DNA of 64,000 nt from CAZJVD01 sp964549505. GTDB taxonomy: Bacteria > Bdellovibrionota > UBA1018 > CAZJVD01. The notes under the pieces are model-generated. The model was not told the DNA's origin and ran no database searches. It was given only the letters and a program-made list of their open reading frames with translations. Shown here piece after piece: positions 1 through 8,650 of the stretch. The position numbers and the translations under genes are program-made. The stretch's first letter is position 1. Every line of letters starts with the position of its first letter. The stretch lies in assembly GCA_964549505.1 (NCBI GenBank), contig CAZJVD010000011.1, positions 1 through 64,000 of the forward strand. Reading direction: 5' to 3'.

Positions 1-81
1 CAGACGCTCAAGTTTTATGACCCATTTCCGATAGGACACATGTCTGGGCTTGGGGAGCTTTGGTGGGTGCTTCGAGCTTAG
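1..81 (+). CDS. 3' end of an unidentified gene (partial)
   Basis: The frame starting at base 1 is open to a TAG at 79-81 and encodes 26 residues ending in SGLGELWWVLRA; the other two forward frames close within about 35 bases. The gene would enter from the left edge. The fragment is too short to assign to a family. A weak hairpin followed by a T run lies 64 bases downstream, which would suit a gene ending here. It could also be a chance open frame. Confidence 0.35.
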   Translation, partial: QTLKFYDPFPIGHMSGLGELWWVLRA

Positions 82-144
82 GCAACTTGGCTGAGGACCG
101 CTACTTTCTGCCATTTCGCCGAGGAGGCGATAGGGGTACAGCAC

Positions 145-168
145 AGAGGGTAGTGGTCCTCTTTTTTT
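145..168 (+). terminator. possible weak intrinsic terminator
   Basis: A 5-bp stem (AGAGG at 145-149 with CCTCT at 158-162) with an 8-nt loop runs directly into seven T residues. The stem is short, so termination would be inefficient. It lies between the partial gene at the left edge and the rhomboid gene. Confidence 0.3.
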
Positions 169-185
169 CAGGGTACGATCAGGAC

Positions 186-929
186 ATGCCGATTCGGGTT
201 ACAACCACGATCAAGGCACTGGCAATCATCTACTTCGCCGTTTTCCTGATTGTTCAGACCTCCGACCAGTTTTTTGGAACCGATCTGACAGGAATCCTTG
301 CCCTGGTTCCAGCGCGTGTGGTCGGGCATCTCTGGTTCTGGCAACTTTTCACTTACTCATTCCTTCATGCCGACGTTCTGCACCTTTTCCTGAATCTTTT
401 GATGCTTGTCTTCGTTGGCAGTGATCTGTCGTCGATCTGGGGACGGTGGGCTTTCATTCGGTACTATGTATTTTGCTGTTTTGCTTCGGGTTTGCTGTAC
501 CTCTGCCTCCAGGTCTTCCTCGCCGGCGGTCTTGAAATCCCAATGGTGGGAGCGTCCGGCGGGATCTATGGCTTACTGATCGCTTTCGGGCTCGTTTTCA
601 GCGAGCGACAGATGGCGTTCATGATGATGTTTCCGATGCGAGCCAAGCACTTCATTTGGGTGTTGGCCGTGATCGAGTTCATGGTGATGATCTACTCACC
701 TGGATCCAGTCGCTTCTCAGCGGTCGCGCATCTGGGTGGAATGATGGCGGGATTCCTTTATCTCTGGGGGCTCGCTGTTCTGCGCGTCCGGGCCAGAAAC
801 ATCAAAGCAAGGATTGATTCAGGGAAAACCAAGCAAAAGGGTCACCTCAAGCTTGTCGTCAATCGGGACGACCGCAAGAGTTACGACGACGATGATGAGG
901 CCGGCGGCGGTCCAAAGACCTGGCATTGA
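186..929 (+). CDS. rhomboid-family intramembrane serine protease
   Basis: Predicted 247-residue inner-membrane protein of the rhomboid (S54) family, which cleaves transmembrane segments within the bilayer. The family motifs are present: HxxxN in the second membrane helix (H66, N70), the catalytic serine in GASGG (S124) and the partner histidine in AHLGG (H182), spread over about six hydrophobic segments. A charged cytoplasmic tail of about 45 residues, with an acidic DDDD stretch, follows the last helix. An in-frame ATG at base 60 would add 42 residues with no rhomboid character, so the ATG at 186 is preferred. The substrate cannot be inferred from the neighbours. Confidence 0.9.
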   Translation: MPIRVTTTIKALAIIYFAVFLIVQTSDQFFGTDLTGILALVPARVVGHLWFWQLFTYSFLHADVLHLFLNLLMLVFVGSDLSSIWGRWAFIRYYVFCCFASGLLYLCLQVFLAGGLEIPMVGASGGIYGLLIAFGLVFSERQMAFMMMFPMRAKHFIWVLAVIEFMVMIYSPGSSRFSAVAHLGGMMAGFLYLWGLAVLRVRARNIKARIDSGKTKQKGHLKLVVNRDDRKSYDDDDEAGGGPKTWH

Positions 930-973
930 GTAGCATTGAGTTTTGGGCCGATCTAGACTAAAAACAAACACCT

Positions 974-1171
974 ATGAAGCTTTTGCATGAAGCCGAAAAT
1001 GAAAAGAAGTTGGACGTTCGCGTGATAGAGAGCCAGCTCTCTCGAGGACGCGTTTCTCAAAAAGACATCGACCAAACTTCGAAAGCCCTTCCGGATGACT
1101 CTGAAAACGCACTTTGGGTCAACGTTGAGGAACTCAGTGCCGAAAGTCACGCCGACGACACCCGTCAGTAA
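974..1171 (+). CDS. small hypothetical protein (65 aa)
   Basis: A 65-residue, highly charged soluble protein beginning MKLLHEAENEKKLDVRV and ending in an acidic stretch; no membrane segment or signal peptide. It sits 44 bases after the rhomboid gene and 22 bases before trxB, in the same direction. There is no clear Shine-Dalgarno, but a -10-like TAGACT lies at 954-959. An antisense frame covers the same bases, but the forward frame fits the operon direction and has bacterial-looking composition. Function unknown. Confidence 0.6.
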   Translation: MKLLHEAENEKKLDVRVIESQLSRGRVSQKDIDQTSKALPDDSENALWVNVEELSAESHADDTRQ

Positions 1172-1193
1172 GCGCGGTTCCTGAGCGCCTTCG

Positions 1194-2153
1194 ATGAATA
1201 CGCACCCCGTGGGTGGTCACGAGAAAGTAGTCATTTTAGGAACGGGACCTGCGGGTCTCACTGCGGCGATTTACGCTGCTCGCGCTAATCTGAACCCTCT
1301 TTGTATTGAGGGTATTCAGCCTGGCGGGCAGCTGACGATCACCTCCGATGTCGAAAACTATCCGGGATTTCCGGAAGGGGTGATGGGTCCTGACCTCATG
1401 ATCCATTTTCGTAAGCAAGCGGAGCGTTTCGGTACACGGTTTGTTCAGGGCGATGTTCAGAAGGTGGTGCTCACCAAGCGACCTTTCCAGATCACATTCG
1501 CTGACGGCAAGTCCGTGTCCGCGGAAACACTGATTGTCGCTACGGGAGCTTCAGCAAAATGGCTCGGGCTCGAATCGGAGAAGCGCTTACAAGGAAAAGG
1601 TGTCTCGGCCTGCGCGACGTGCGATGGGTTCTTTTTCAAGAATCAAGACGTTGTAGTGGTCGGTGGTGGGGACACAGCGATGGAAGAAGCGACCTTTCTC
1701 ACGCGTTTTGCAAAGTCGGTGACGTTGCTTCACCGTCGGGATGTGTTTCGCGCATCGAAGATCATGCTCGATAAAGCCAAGAAGAATCCGAAGATCAGGA
1801 TTCTCACGGATACGGGCGTTGAAGAAATTCTGGGTGACAAAGGCGTTACCGGTGTTCGCATCGTGAATCTCAAAACTGGAACCAAGCAGACGCTCGATGC
1901 ACAGGGTTTTTTCGTTGCGATTGGACACGAGCCCAACACAAAGTTTTTGTCGGATCAGTTGAGAACGGATGGCAACGGTTACTTGATCGTTGAACCGGGA
2001 ACCACGAGGACAAACATTAAAGGTGTGTTTGCCGCGGGTGATGTCGCCGACTCTCACTATCGTCAAGCAGTCACGGCCGCTGGAACAGGTTGTATGGCCG
2101 CGCTGGATGCCGAGCGTTTTCTAGATTCGCCCGAAGCATCGGAAGCACATTAG
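1194..2153 (+). CDS. trxB: thioredoxin-disulfide reductase
   Basis: NADPH-dependent FAD enzyme of 319 residues that reduces thioredoxin in the cytoplasm. It shows the FAD-binding GTGPAG loop at 16-21, the redox pair C140-A-T-C143, the second dinucleotide fold GGGDTAMEEA, the NADPH-phosphate motif HRRDVFRAS (about 180-188) and the C-terminal FAD motif GDVAD. Length is normal for low-molecular-weight bacterial TrxB. It precedes lysS by 18 bases and is probably co-transcribed with it. No thioredoxin gene lies in the window. Confidence 0.95.
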   Translation: MNTHPVGGHEKVVILGTGPAGLTAAIYAARANLNPLCIEGIQPGGQLTITSDVENYPGFPEGVMGPDLMIHFRKQAERFGTRFVQGDVQKVVLTKRPFQITFADGKSVSAETLIVATGASAKWLGLESEKRLQGKGVSACATCDGFFFKNQDVVVVGGGDTAMEEATFLTRFAKSVTLLHRRDVFRASKIMLDKAKKNPKIRILTDTGVEEILGDKGVTGVRIVNLKTGTKQTLDAQGFFVAIGHEPNTKFLSDQLRTDGNGYLIVEPGTTRTNIKGVFAAGDVADSHYRQAVTAAGTGCMAALDAERFLDSPEASEAH

Positions 2154-2171
2154 GTCCAGGGAGAATCCGAC

Positions 2172-3695
2172 GTGACTCAGAAAATCGATCACGAACCCAC
2201 TCTCTCCGACGCGAACGACCAGGTTCTGGTACGTCTCGAAAAACTGAAGCGCAGTTTCGAGCGCGGTGACAATCCTTATAAGAACGGTCTTACGCCGACA
2301 TTGCTCGCACGCGAGATTCATTCGAAATACGAGAGTAAAACCAAAGAAGAACTCGAGCCCATGGCCGTCACGGGAAGTGTTGCTGGTCGTGTGATGGCGA
2401 TTCGCGACTTTGGTAAGGCTTCTTTTGTTCGAGTGCAGGATCGAACGGGTCTCAATCAAATCTTCGTGCAAAAGAAGAGCTTAGGTGACACGGGGTTTGA
2501 ACGCTTTAAAGAGCTCGATATTGGTGACGTGATTTGGGCCGAAGGAAAACTGTTTCGCACAAAGACGGGTGAACTCACGATCGATGTTTCGAAGATCGAG
2601 TTCGTTGCAAAGAGTCTGCGACCGCTTCCCGAAAAGTTTCACGGTATCTCTGATATCGAACTGCGATACCGTCATCGCTATCTCGATCTGATCATGAACG
2701 AAGCCTCGCGGAACGTCTTCTTGGCGCGTTCCAAGATCGTCGATGTGATTCGTAAGTTTTTTACAGCGCGCGAGTATCTCGAAGTCGAAACACCGATGAT
2801 GCATCCCATTGCTGGTGGAGCCGCAGCTCGCCCGTTCAAAACGCATCACAACACGCTTGATACCGATCTATTCTTGCGAATTGCGCCGGAACTGTATCTC
2901 AAACGCCTCGTTGTTGGAGGGTTCGAGCGGGTGTTTGAGATCAATCGCAATTTTCGAAACGAAGGAATCTCGATCAAGCACAATCCCGAGTTTACGATGC
3001 TCGAGTTTTATCAAGCCTGGGCCACCTACGAAGATCTCATGCCGCTGACCGAGGATCTTTTGCGTGAAGTAGCGCGCGCCGTTCATGGCAAGGAGCAGGT
3101 GACCTACCAGGATGTGTTGATCGATTTCGCGCCAAAGTTTTCGGCAATCTCGGTGGAAGACGCCATCATGAAGTTTGCGCGAATTGGGTCGGAAATTTCC
3201 GCGTCGAAGCTGCGCGATAAGAAGACGCTGATGGAGTATGGCAAGAAGCACAAGCTTCCCATGACACCAAAGATGTCGACCGGCGAACTTTTGATGGCGA
3301 TTTTTGATGAAGAGGTCGAATCAAAACTGATCCAACCGACATTCGTCACCCACTATCCTCTCGATGTTTCTCCACTTTCACGAAAGAACGAAAAAGACCC
3401 CTTCGTGGTCGACCGGTTCGAGCTTTTCATCTTCGGTCGCGAAATGGCTAACGCGTTTTCGGAGCTCAATGATCCTATTGATCAGCGCGAACGTTTTGAG
3501 TCACAGGCGCTCGCAAAAAAAGGGGGCAATGAAGAAGCTCACGACGTTGATCATGACTACATTCGTGCGCTTGAGCATGCGATGCCACCTGCAGCTGGCG
3601 AAGGAGTCGGTATCGACCGTCTTGTGATGCTCATGACGGATTCGGCCAGTATTCGTGACGTCATCCTGTTTCCGCAACTGAGACCTGAGTCTTGA
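2172..3695 (+). CDS. lysS: lysyl-tRNA synthetase, class II
   Basis: Charges tRNA-Lys. The 507-residue protein has an N-terminal OB-fold anticodon-binding domain (about 65-165) and a class II catalytic core with motif 1 around RYRHRYLDLI, motif 2 around FTMLEFYQAWATYEDLM and motif 3 GVGIDRLVML near the C-terminus. Translation starts at GTG 2172, preceded by AGGGAGA at a good distance. The last codon plus stop overlaps the next gene in the tetranucleotide TTGA, so translation of lolC/E is probably coupled to it. Confidence 0.97.
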   Translation: MTQKIDHEPTLSDANDQVLVRLEKLKRSFERGDNPYKNGLTPTLLAREIHSKYESKTKEELEPMAVTGSVAGRVMAIRDFGKASFVRVQDRTGLNQIFVQKKSLGDTGFERFKELDIGDVIWAEGKLFRTKTGELTIDVSKIEFVAKSLRPLPEKFHGISDIELRYRHRYLDLIMNEASRNVFLARSKIVDVIRKFFTAREYLEVETPMMHPIAGGAAARPFKTHHNTLDTDLFLRIAPELYLKRLVVGGFERVFEINRNFRNEGISIKHNPEFTMLEFYQAWATYEDLMPLTEDLLREVARAVHGKEQVTYQDVLIDFAPKFSAISVEDAIMKFARIGSEISASKLRDKKTLMEYGKKHKLPMTPKMSTGELLMAIFDEEVESKLIQPTFVTHYPLDVSPLSRKNEKDPFVVDRFELFIFGREMANAFSELNDPIDQRERFESQALAKKGGNEEAHDVDHDYIRALEHAMPPAAGEGVGIDRLVMLMTDSASIRDVILFPQLRPES

Positions 3696-4921
3696 TTTCA
3701 GAACTAGCTAAGCGGTTTCTCAGATCCAAAGCTTCTGATGGTTTTATAGCGCTGATCACCTGGGTTTCAGTCGGCGGCGTTTTTGTCGGCGTGGTCGCGC
3801 TCATTGCTGTCACGAGTGTGATCAATGGTTTCCGGGCCGAGCTGATGCGGGCGGTCTCAGGGATGAACGGTGATGTCGTTCTCTACACCCGCGGACAACC
3901 CGTGACGGAGATCGAAGAGATCGAAAGCAAGGTTCGACGGCTCGCGCCTCAGGTGACCGCAATCGGACGATCGTTTGTCACCGAACTCATGGTATCGGGA
4001 CCTGCGGGACCATCAGGTGCCGTGCTCGACGGGTTTGACCCACTGACGTTGGGTCGCGTTTCGGATGCTCCTCGGCGTGTGACCGAAGGGCGTTTGCCGG
4101 AAGCGTCGGGAGAGGTGGCGCTCGGATATCTGCTTGCCGAGGCCATTGGTGCAAAGATTGACGACAATGTGACGGTGATTTCCCCTTACACGTTGGAGTC
4201 AGAGATCACTGGAAAGGCGAAGGATCCTAAAGAGAAGGGCGCACCATCGTTTCGAGGAAAAGTCGTGGGTCTATTTAAGATGGGGATGTACGAGTACGAC
4301 TCGAAGTTCCTGTTCACGACGCTCGCGTTTGCTCAGGAAAAGCTTCTCCAGCCTGGAGCCGTGACGTCATTCAAGCTGAAGACTGCTCCTGATGCCGATT
4401 CTTTTGCAATCGCGAAGACACTTTCGGATGGTTTTGGCCATCCGTTTCGAGCAAAAAACTGGGGCCAGCTGAACGCTCATCTGTTTTACGCGATACAGGT
4501 TGAGAAGACCGTGATCGCGATTATCATGGCGGCAATTGTTCTTGTGGCCGCTTTCAATATCCTCAGCACGCTCATGATGCTGTCGCATGAAAAGAAACGT
4601 GAGATGTCGATCCTGAAAGCGATGGGGTTTTCGCGATCGCGTACATTTCGGCTTTTTAGTTTGATCGGGGTTTTCATCGGGGCGGTGGGAGTTGTTTCAG
4701 GGCTTTTCGGGGGTCTCGGCGTCAACGGGCTTATCAAGAAGGTAAAATGGTTTGAACTTGCGCCGGACGTCTATCACATTGATTTTTTGCCCGTAGTCGA
4801 AAACTGGAGCGAGATCTTTAGTATCCTGATATTTGCTTTAAGCATTTCAATGCTGGCATCGCTGATTCCGGCGTTGCGGATGGCATGGAAAACACCGTTA
4901 GAGGGGTTTCGTGACGAATGA
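3692..4921 (+). CDS. lolC: lipoprotein-releasing ABC transporter permease LolC/LolE
   Basis: A 409-residue inner-membrane permease of the LolC/E (MacB/FtsX) family, which extracts lipoproteins for delivery to the outer membrane. It has an N-terminal membrane helix (about 20-45), a large periplasmic domain (about 50-265) and three C-terminal helices (about 270-295, 325-350, 370-395). Start is TTG 3692, overlapping the lysS stop, and its TGA overlaps the lolD ATG (ATGA). Only one permease gene is present, so it may form a homodimer (LolF-type) rather than the E. coli LolC-LolE pair; C and E cannot be told apart from sequence alone. Confidence 0.92.
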   Translation: MISELAKRFLRSKASDGFIALITWVSVGGVFVGVVALIAVTSVINGFRAELMRAVSGMNGDVVLYTRGQPVTEIEEIESKVRRLAPQVTAIGRSFVTELMVSGPAGPSGAVLDGFDPLTLGRVSDAPRRVTEGRLPEASGEVALGYLLAEAIGAKIDDNVTVISPYTLESEITGKAKDPKEKGAPSFRGKVVGLFKMGMYEYDSKFLFTTLAFAQEKLLQPGAVTSFKLKTAPDADSFAIAKTLSDGFGHPFRAKNWGQLNAHLFYAIQVEKTVIAIIMAAIVLVAAFNILSTLMMLSHEKKREMSILKAMGFSRSRTFRLFSLIGVFIGAVGVVSGLFGGLGVNGLIKKVKWFELAPDVYHIDFLPVVENWSEIFSILIFALSISMLASLIPALRMAWKTPLEGFRDE

Positions 4922-5595
4922 GTCGCGTGATTGAGGCCGTTCAAGTTTTTAAATCCTTCAAGAAATCGGGTGTCGAAATCCCGGTCCTCCGTGGTGTGAG
5001 CCTCGAAGTTAAAGAAGGCGAGATGGTTGCGATCACGGGCGAGTCGGGAGCAGGAAAGAGTACGCTTCTGCATATTCTCGGAACGCTCGAGTCGCCTAGT
5101 CAGGGGAAAGTGCTTTTTGGTCCGGATGGCGCCGATCTCACGCGCATGAATGAAAAGAGTCTTGCGCGTTTTCGGAACACAGCACTCGGGTTTGTCTTTC
5201 AGTTTCATTATTTGCTGCCCGATTTCACGGCGCTCGAAAACGCCATGATGCCGATTCTGATCGGCGGAATTTCGAAGCGAATTGCTGAGAAACAGGCGAA
5301 AGAGCTTCTGGAATTCGTGGGTCTGGGCCATCGCCTACAACATCGTCCTTACGAACTCTCAGGTGGTGAGCAGCAACGCGTGGCGATCGCGCGTGCCGTG
5401 ATCGCGCGTCCAAAGCTTTTGCTTGCCGACGAGCCGACCGGTAACTTGGATTCGGCGAATAGCGAGAAAATTTTAGATTTGTTGATCGAGCTCAATCGCA
5501 CGACTGGGGTCGCCATTTTGATGGTGACACACAACAGCCAGATTGCGGCTGAGATGACTCGCGGTATTCAGATGCGCGATGGTCGTCTGGTCTGA
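4918..5595 (+). CDS. lolD: lipoprotein-releasing system ATP-binding protein LolD
   Basis: The 225-residue ATPase that drives LolC/E. Walker A GESGAGKST is at 41-49, the Q-loop is in FVFQFHYLLP, the ABC signature is LSGGEQQR, Walker B is LLLADEPTG with the D-loop NLD, and the switch histidine is in VTHN. The start overlaps the permease stop by 4 nt, a typical translationally coupled arrangement. Confidence 0.95.
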   Translation: MSRVIEAVQVFKSFKKSGVEIPVLRGVSLEVKEGEMVAITGESGAGKSTLLHILGTLESPSQGKVLFGPDGADLTRMNEKSLARFRNTALGFVFQFHYLLPDFTALENAMMPILIGGISKRIAEKQAKELLEFVGLGHRLQHRPYELSGGEQQRVAIARAVIARPKLLLADEPTGNLDSANSEKILDLLIELNRTTGVAILMVTHNSQIAAEMTRGIQMRDGRLV

Positions 5596-5623
5596 GTCGC
5601 GAGCGCGGTTGTCGACTATTTGT

Positions 5624-5656
5624 TTGACAGTTTTCGCAGCGTTACCTACCTATAAG
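5624..5656 (+). promoter_or_regulatory. weak candidate promoter for bamA
   Basis: A perfect -35 TTGACA (5624-5629) is followed by TATAAG at 5651-5656. The 21-nt spacer is longer than the usual 16-18, which weakens the call. The -10-like box ends 8 nt before the bamA ATG, and no Shine-Dalgarno lies between them. Confidence 0.25.
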
Positions 5657-5664
5657 ACACTGTA

Positions 5665-8040
5665 ATGCGACGTGTGCTTGCGGCGGTGTTCCCGTTTCTT
5701 TTACTTTTGGTAGTCGGTGCGAATGCAGCGCCCTCCAAGTCCACGCCATCCGTGAAATCCGCCCGAAAAACTGCGCCTGCCGCGGTCGTTTCCGAAGACG
5801 CAAAAGAAGTGATCGGCAAGAAAGTGCGGGAGATCGAGATTGTAGGTCTGAAACGCATCGAGAAAGACGCCATTCTCGCAAAGATCCAAACTAAAAAAGA
5901 TAGTGCGATCAATCCCGTACAGGTGCGCGACGATATCAAGGCGATCTTTGCGATGGGATTCTTTGATGACGTTGAGATGCGGGCTGAGCCGTTAGCAGGT
6001 GACGGAGCGAAGCTGTGGATCGAGCTGCGCGAACGTCCAGTGATTGCTGAGATGGTTTTTGATGGTAACGAAAAGGTTACCGCAGACGATCTCAAAGACG
6101 TGATCAAAGTCAAAGAGTGGTCGATTCTTGATATCAATAAGCTCAAAACGGACGAAGAAGCGATACAGAAGCACTATGCGGACAAAGGATTCTATCTTGC
6201 GCGCGTTGTGCATGAGATCAAGCCTATCGAGGGCAAACCCGATCAGGTCAAGCTGATCTACAAGATCAACGACTATGAAAAAGTTCGGATCAAGAAGATC
6301 ACGTTTCTCAACAATAAAGTCTTTTCGGACGAGATGCTCAAGAACACCCTCCAAGAAACACGCGAGGGTGGGTTGTTTTCTTTTCTCTCGGGTTCTGGAA
6401 ACTTTCGCGAGTCCGCTTTCAAAAACGACCTTCAGCGGTTGACTTACTGGTACCTCGATCATGGGTACGTGAAGTTCCGTTACGAAAATCCAATTGTCAC
6501 GGTGAGCGACGACAAGAAGTGGCTCTACGTCTCGATCTATGTTGATGAGGGTCCTCAGTACAACATGGGTGAGCTCGACTTTTCAGGGGATCTACTTTTT
6601 CCAAAAGACGAGCTTCATCATGAGCTGACCTTGCTTAGCGGGGAGATGTTTCAGATTTCGAAACGAAACGCTGACATCCAGAAACTGACGGAGAAGTATC
6701 AAGATCTTGGTTACGCGTTCGTCAACGTGATTCCGAAGATGAATCTGCGTGACGACGTCAAGCTCGTTGATATCGACTACTCGTTCGAAAAAGGAAATCT
6801 CGTCTACATCGGCGAGATACGCATGGCCGGAAACTCTAAGACACATGACAAGGTCATACGGCGTGAGTTGCGCGTCTACGAAGGCGAACTTTACAACGGT
6901 ACCCGTCTTCGGATGTCGAAGGAACGGGTTGAGCGACTGGGGTACTTTGCGCCGGGTGAGGTTATTTTCAACACACTCACGCGCGCAGGCCGCGACGACC
7001 TTGTTGATATTGAGATTGCCGTTAAAGAGCGTTCGACAGGAACCATCACGCTTGGGGCAGGCTATGGCAGTATCCAGAAGTTTTTCTTAACGACGCAGAT
7101 CTCGGAGATCAACCTGCTCGGTCGTGGTCAGACGGTCAGTTTTCAAGCTCAGTACGCGGCGGATCGCCTGCAAAAGAGTTTCAACCTAGGTTTCACCGAG
7201 CCGTACACCTTTGACTCGCTCTGGTCGACTGGGTTTGATCTCTTTCTGATCAACTACCGAATTCCGGATCGCTATGTGCTACGGAAGCTCGGATTTGATA
7301 TTCGCGTGGGTCGTCCAATCACCGACGATATCTCGGCGTTCATCACGTACAAGAACGAAGGCCAGAGCATTATCGAGTTTGACCATCCTGATCAGCAGCC
7401 GGATGACGTGCAAGATGATCTCGGTATCTTGTCCAGCGTTGTGTGGAGTGCGGTACGCGATGTCCGGGACAATCGGTTCGAGACCACGACCGGAGATTTC
7501 CAACGCCTTACCTTGGAAACGGCGGGATTGGGTGGCGACAAGAAATTCTTAAAATGGGGAGCGAACAACCGCGTTTACTTCCGCGTCGTCGGCGATCTCG
7601 TTTTCAAGAACAGCACAGAGTATGGGCAGATTCGACGGATTCAGGATCGTCCGGTGCCTCCGTCTGAGAAGTTCTTCCTCGGTGGTCCGAACAATATGAA
7701 AGGCTTCAATATCCTTTCACTTGGGCCAACGAAGACCTTAGCAACCGGATTTAAGGTTCCGGCTGGTGGCAACGTTCAGATGTTCTCGCTTTTTGAGCTT
7801 GAGCATCCTTTGATCCGCGAAGCGGGACTGAAGTGGGTTCTTTTCTACGATATCGGGAACGCTTTTGAGCACTTTCCGGGCACTGAAAACGTGCCGTTTA
7901 CACTGCGAATGGACTCCGGTTTTGGAATTCGCTGGTTCTCGCCAATCGGTCCACTTCGGTTCGAATGGGGGTTTCCGATCAATCGCAGACCGGGTGAGGA
8001 CACGTCCGTGTTTAGTTTCTTCATCGGACCACCGTTTTAA
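5665..8040 (+). CDS. bamA: outer membrane protein assembly factor BamA
   Basis: Omp85-family insertase that folds beta-barrel proteins into the outer membrane. The 791-residue product has a signal peptide (MRRVLAAVFPFLLLLVVGANA), about five POTRA repeats (roughly 45-425, each beginning with a V-x-x-I-x-x-x-G-type strand) and a C-terminal barrel of about 360 residues. The loop-6 motif appears as GPNNMKGF (normally VRGF), and the chain ends in an aromatic residue (FIGPPF). It heads the envelope supercluster with skp and lpx genes downstream, an order common to many Gram-negatives. No Shine-Dalgarno precedes the ATG. Confidence 0.96.
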   Translation: MRRVLAAVFPFLLLLVVGANAAPSKSTPSVKSARKTAPAAVVSEDAKEVIGKKVREIEIVGLKRIEKDAILAKIQTKKDSAINPVQVRDDIKAIFAMGFFDDVEMRAEPLAGDGAKLWIELRERPVIAEMVFDGNEKVTADDLKDVIKVKEWSILDINKLKTDEEAIQKHYADKGFYLARVVHEIKPIEGKPDQVKLIYKINDYEKVRIKKITFLNNKVFSDEMLKNTLQETREGGLFSFLSGSGNFRESAFKNDLQRLTYWYLDHGYVKFRYENPIVTVSDDKKWLYVSIYVDEGPQYNMGELDFSGDLLFPKDELHHELTLLSGEMFQISKRNADIQKLTEKYQDLGYAFVNVIPKMNLRDDVKLVDIDYSFEKGNLVYIGEIRMAGNSKTHDKVIRRELRVYEGELYNGTRLRMSKERVERLGYFAPGEVIFNTLTRAGRDDLVDIEIAVKERSTGTITLGAGYGSIQKFFLTTQISEINLLGRGQTVSFQAQYAADRLQKSFNLGFTEPYTFDSLWSTGFDLFLINYRIPDRYVLRKLGFDIRVGRPITDDISAFITYKNEGQSIIEFDHPDQQPDDVQDDLGILSSVVWSAVRDVRDNRFETTTGDFQRLTLETAGLGGDKKFLKWGANNRVYFRVVGDLVFKNSTEYGQIRRIQDRPVPPSEKFFLGGPNNMKGFNILSLGPTKTLATGFKVPAGGNVQMFSLFELEHPLIREAGLKWVLFYDIGNAFEHFPGTENVPFTLRMDSGFGIRWFSPIGPLRFEWGFPINRRPGEDTSVFSFFIGPPF

Positions 8041-8125
8041 CCACCGCGTCATCGTTGTAAAACGTGCTGCTTTGTGTTTCTTTAGCAGGGTTCGTTTTTC
8101 ACTCTTGGAGAGGAGTTTTGGATTC

Positions 8126-8641
8126 ATGAAACATATCGGACTTGTCGGGTTTTTAGCCACGGTGTTGGGTAGCTTTTCGTTGACGGCAGTATGCGCCGAA
8201 GCAAACGTGAAAATAGGGACAGTCGATATGCAGCGCGCTTTGCAGACCGTCAAAGCCGGTAAGGATGCTAAGAGCACGCTTGAGAAAGAGTTCAATAAAC
8301 GCAAAGACGAGTTGAAGAAGGAAGAAGCAGAGCTCAAGAAGATGCAGGAAGAGATTCAGAAGCAAGCTTCTGCGTTGAGTGAGAAAGCGCTCGCAAAAAA
8401 GCAACATGACTTCCAAGAGCGCGCGGTTGCGTTTCAAGAAAAGCTTCAGAAGTCACAGATGGAAATTCAAAAAAAGGAAGCCGATCTCACAGCTCCGATT
8501 GTTCAGAGACTAAAAGACCTGATCTCAGAGCAAGCTAAGAAAGACGGCTACACAGTCGTTCTTGAAAAGAACGAACAGAATGTTTTGTTCTCACTCGAGC
8601 AAGATGATCTGACTGAAAAAGTGATCTCATCGTATAAGTGA
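8126..8641 (+). CDS. skp: periplasmic OmpH/Skp-family chaperone
   Basis: A 171-residue exported chaperone that holds unfolded outer-membrane proteins for BamA. After a signal peptide ending in AVCA, the protein has the family opening KIGTVDMQRALQ, a long lysine/glutamate-rich coiled coil (about 45-125) and the short C-terminal strand region YTVVLEKNE. A longer frame extends upstream to 7865, but AGAGGAG at 8109-8115 sits 10 nt before ATG 8126, and only this start gives a signal peptide. Directly downstream of bamA and 9 nt before lpxD. Confidence 0.9.
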   Translation: MKHIGLVGFLATVLGSFSLTAVCAEANVKIGTVDMQRALQTVKAGKDAKSTLEKEFNKRKDELKKEEAELKKMQEEIQKQASALSEKALAKKQHDFQERAVAFQEKLQKSQMEIQKKEADLTAPIVQRLKDLISEQAKKDGYTVVLEKNEQNVLFSLEQDDLTEKVISSYK

Positions 8642-8650
8642 GCTTTCGTC

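Noticed and set aside
4774..5331. 185-codon antisense frame across the lolC/E-lolD junction
   Set aside because: Both sense genes have complete motifs and coupled starts; the antisense product is basic and featureless.
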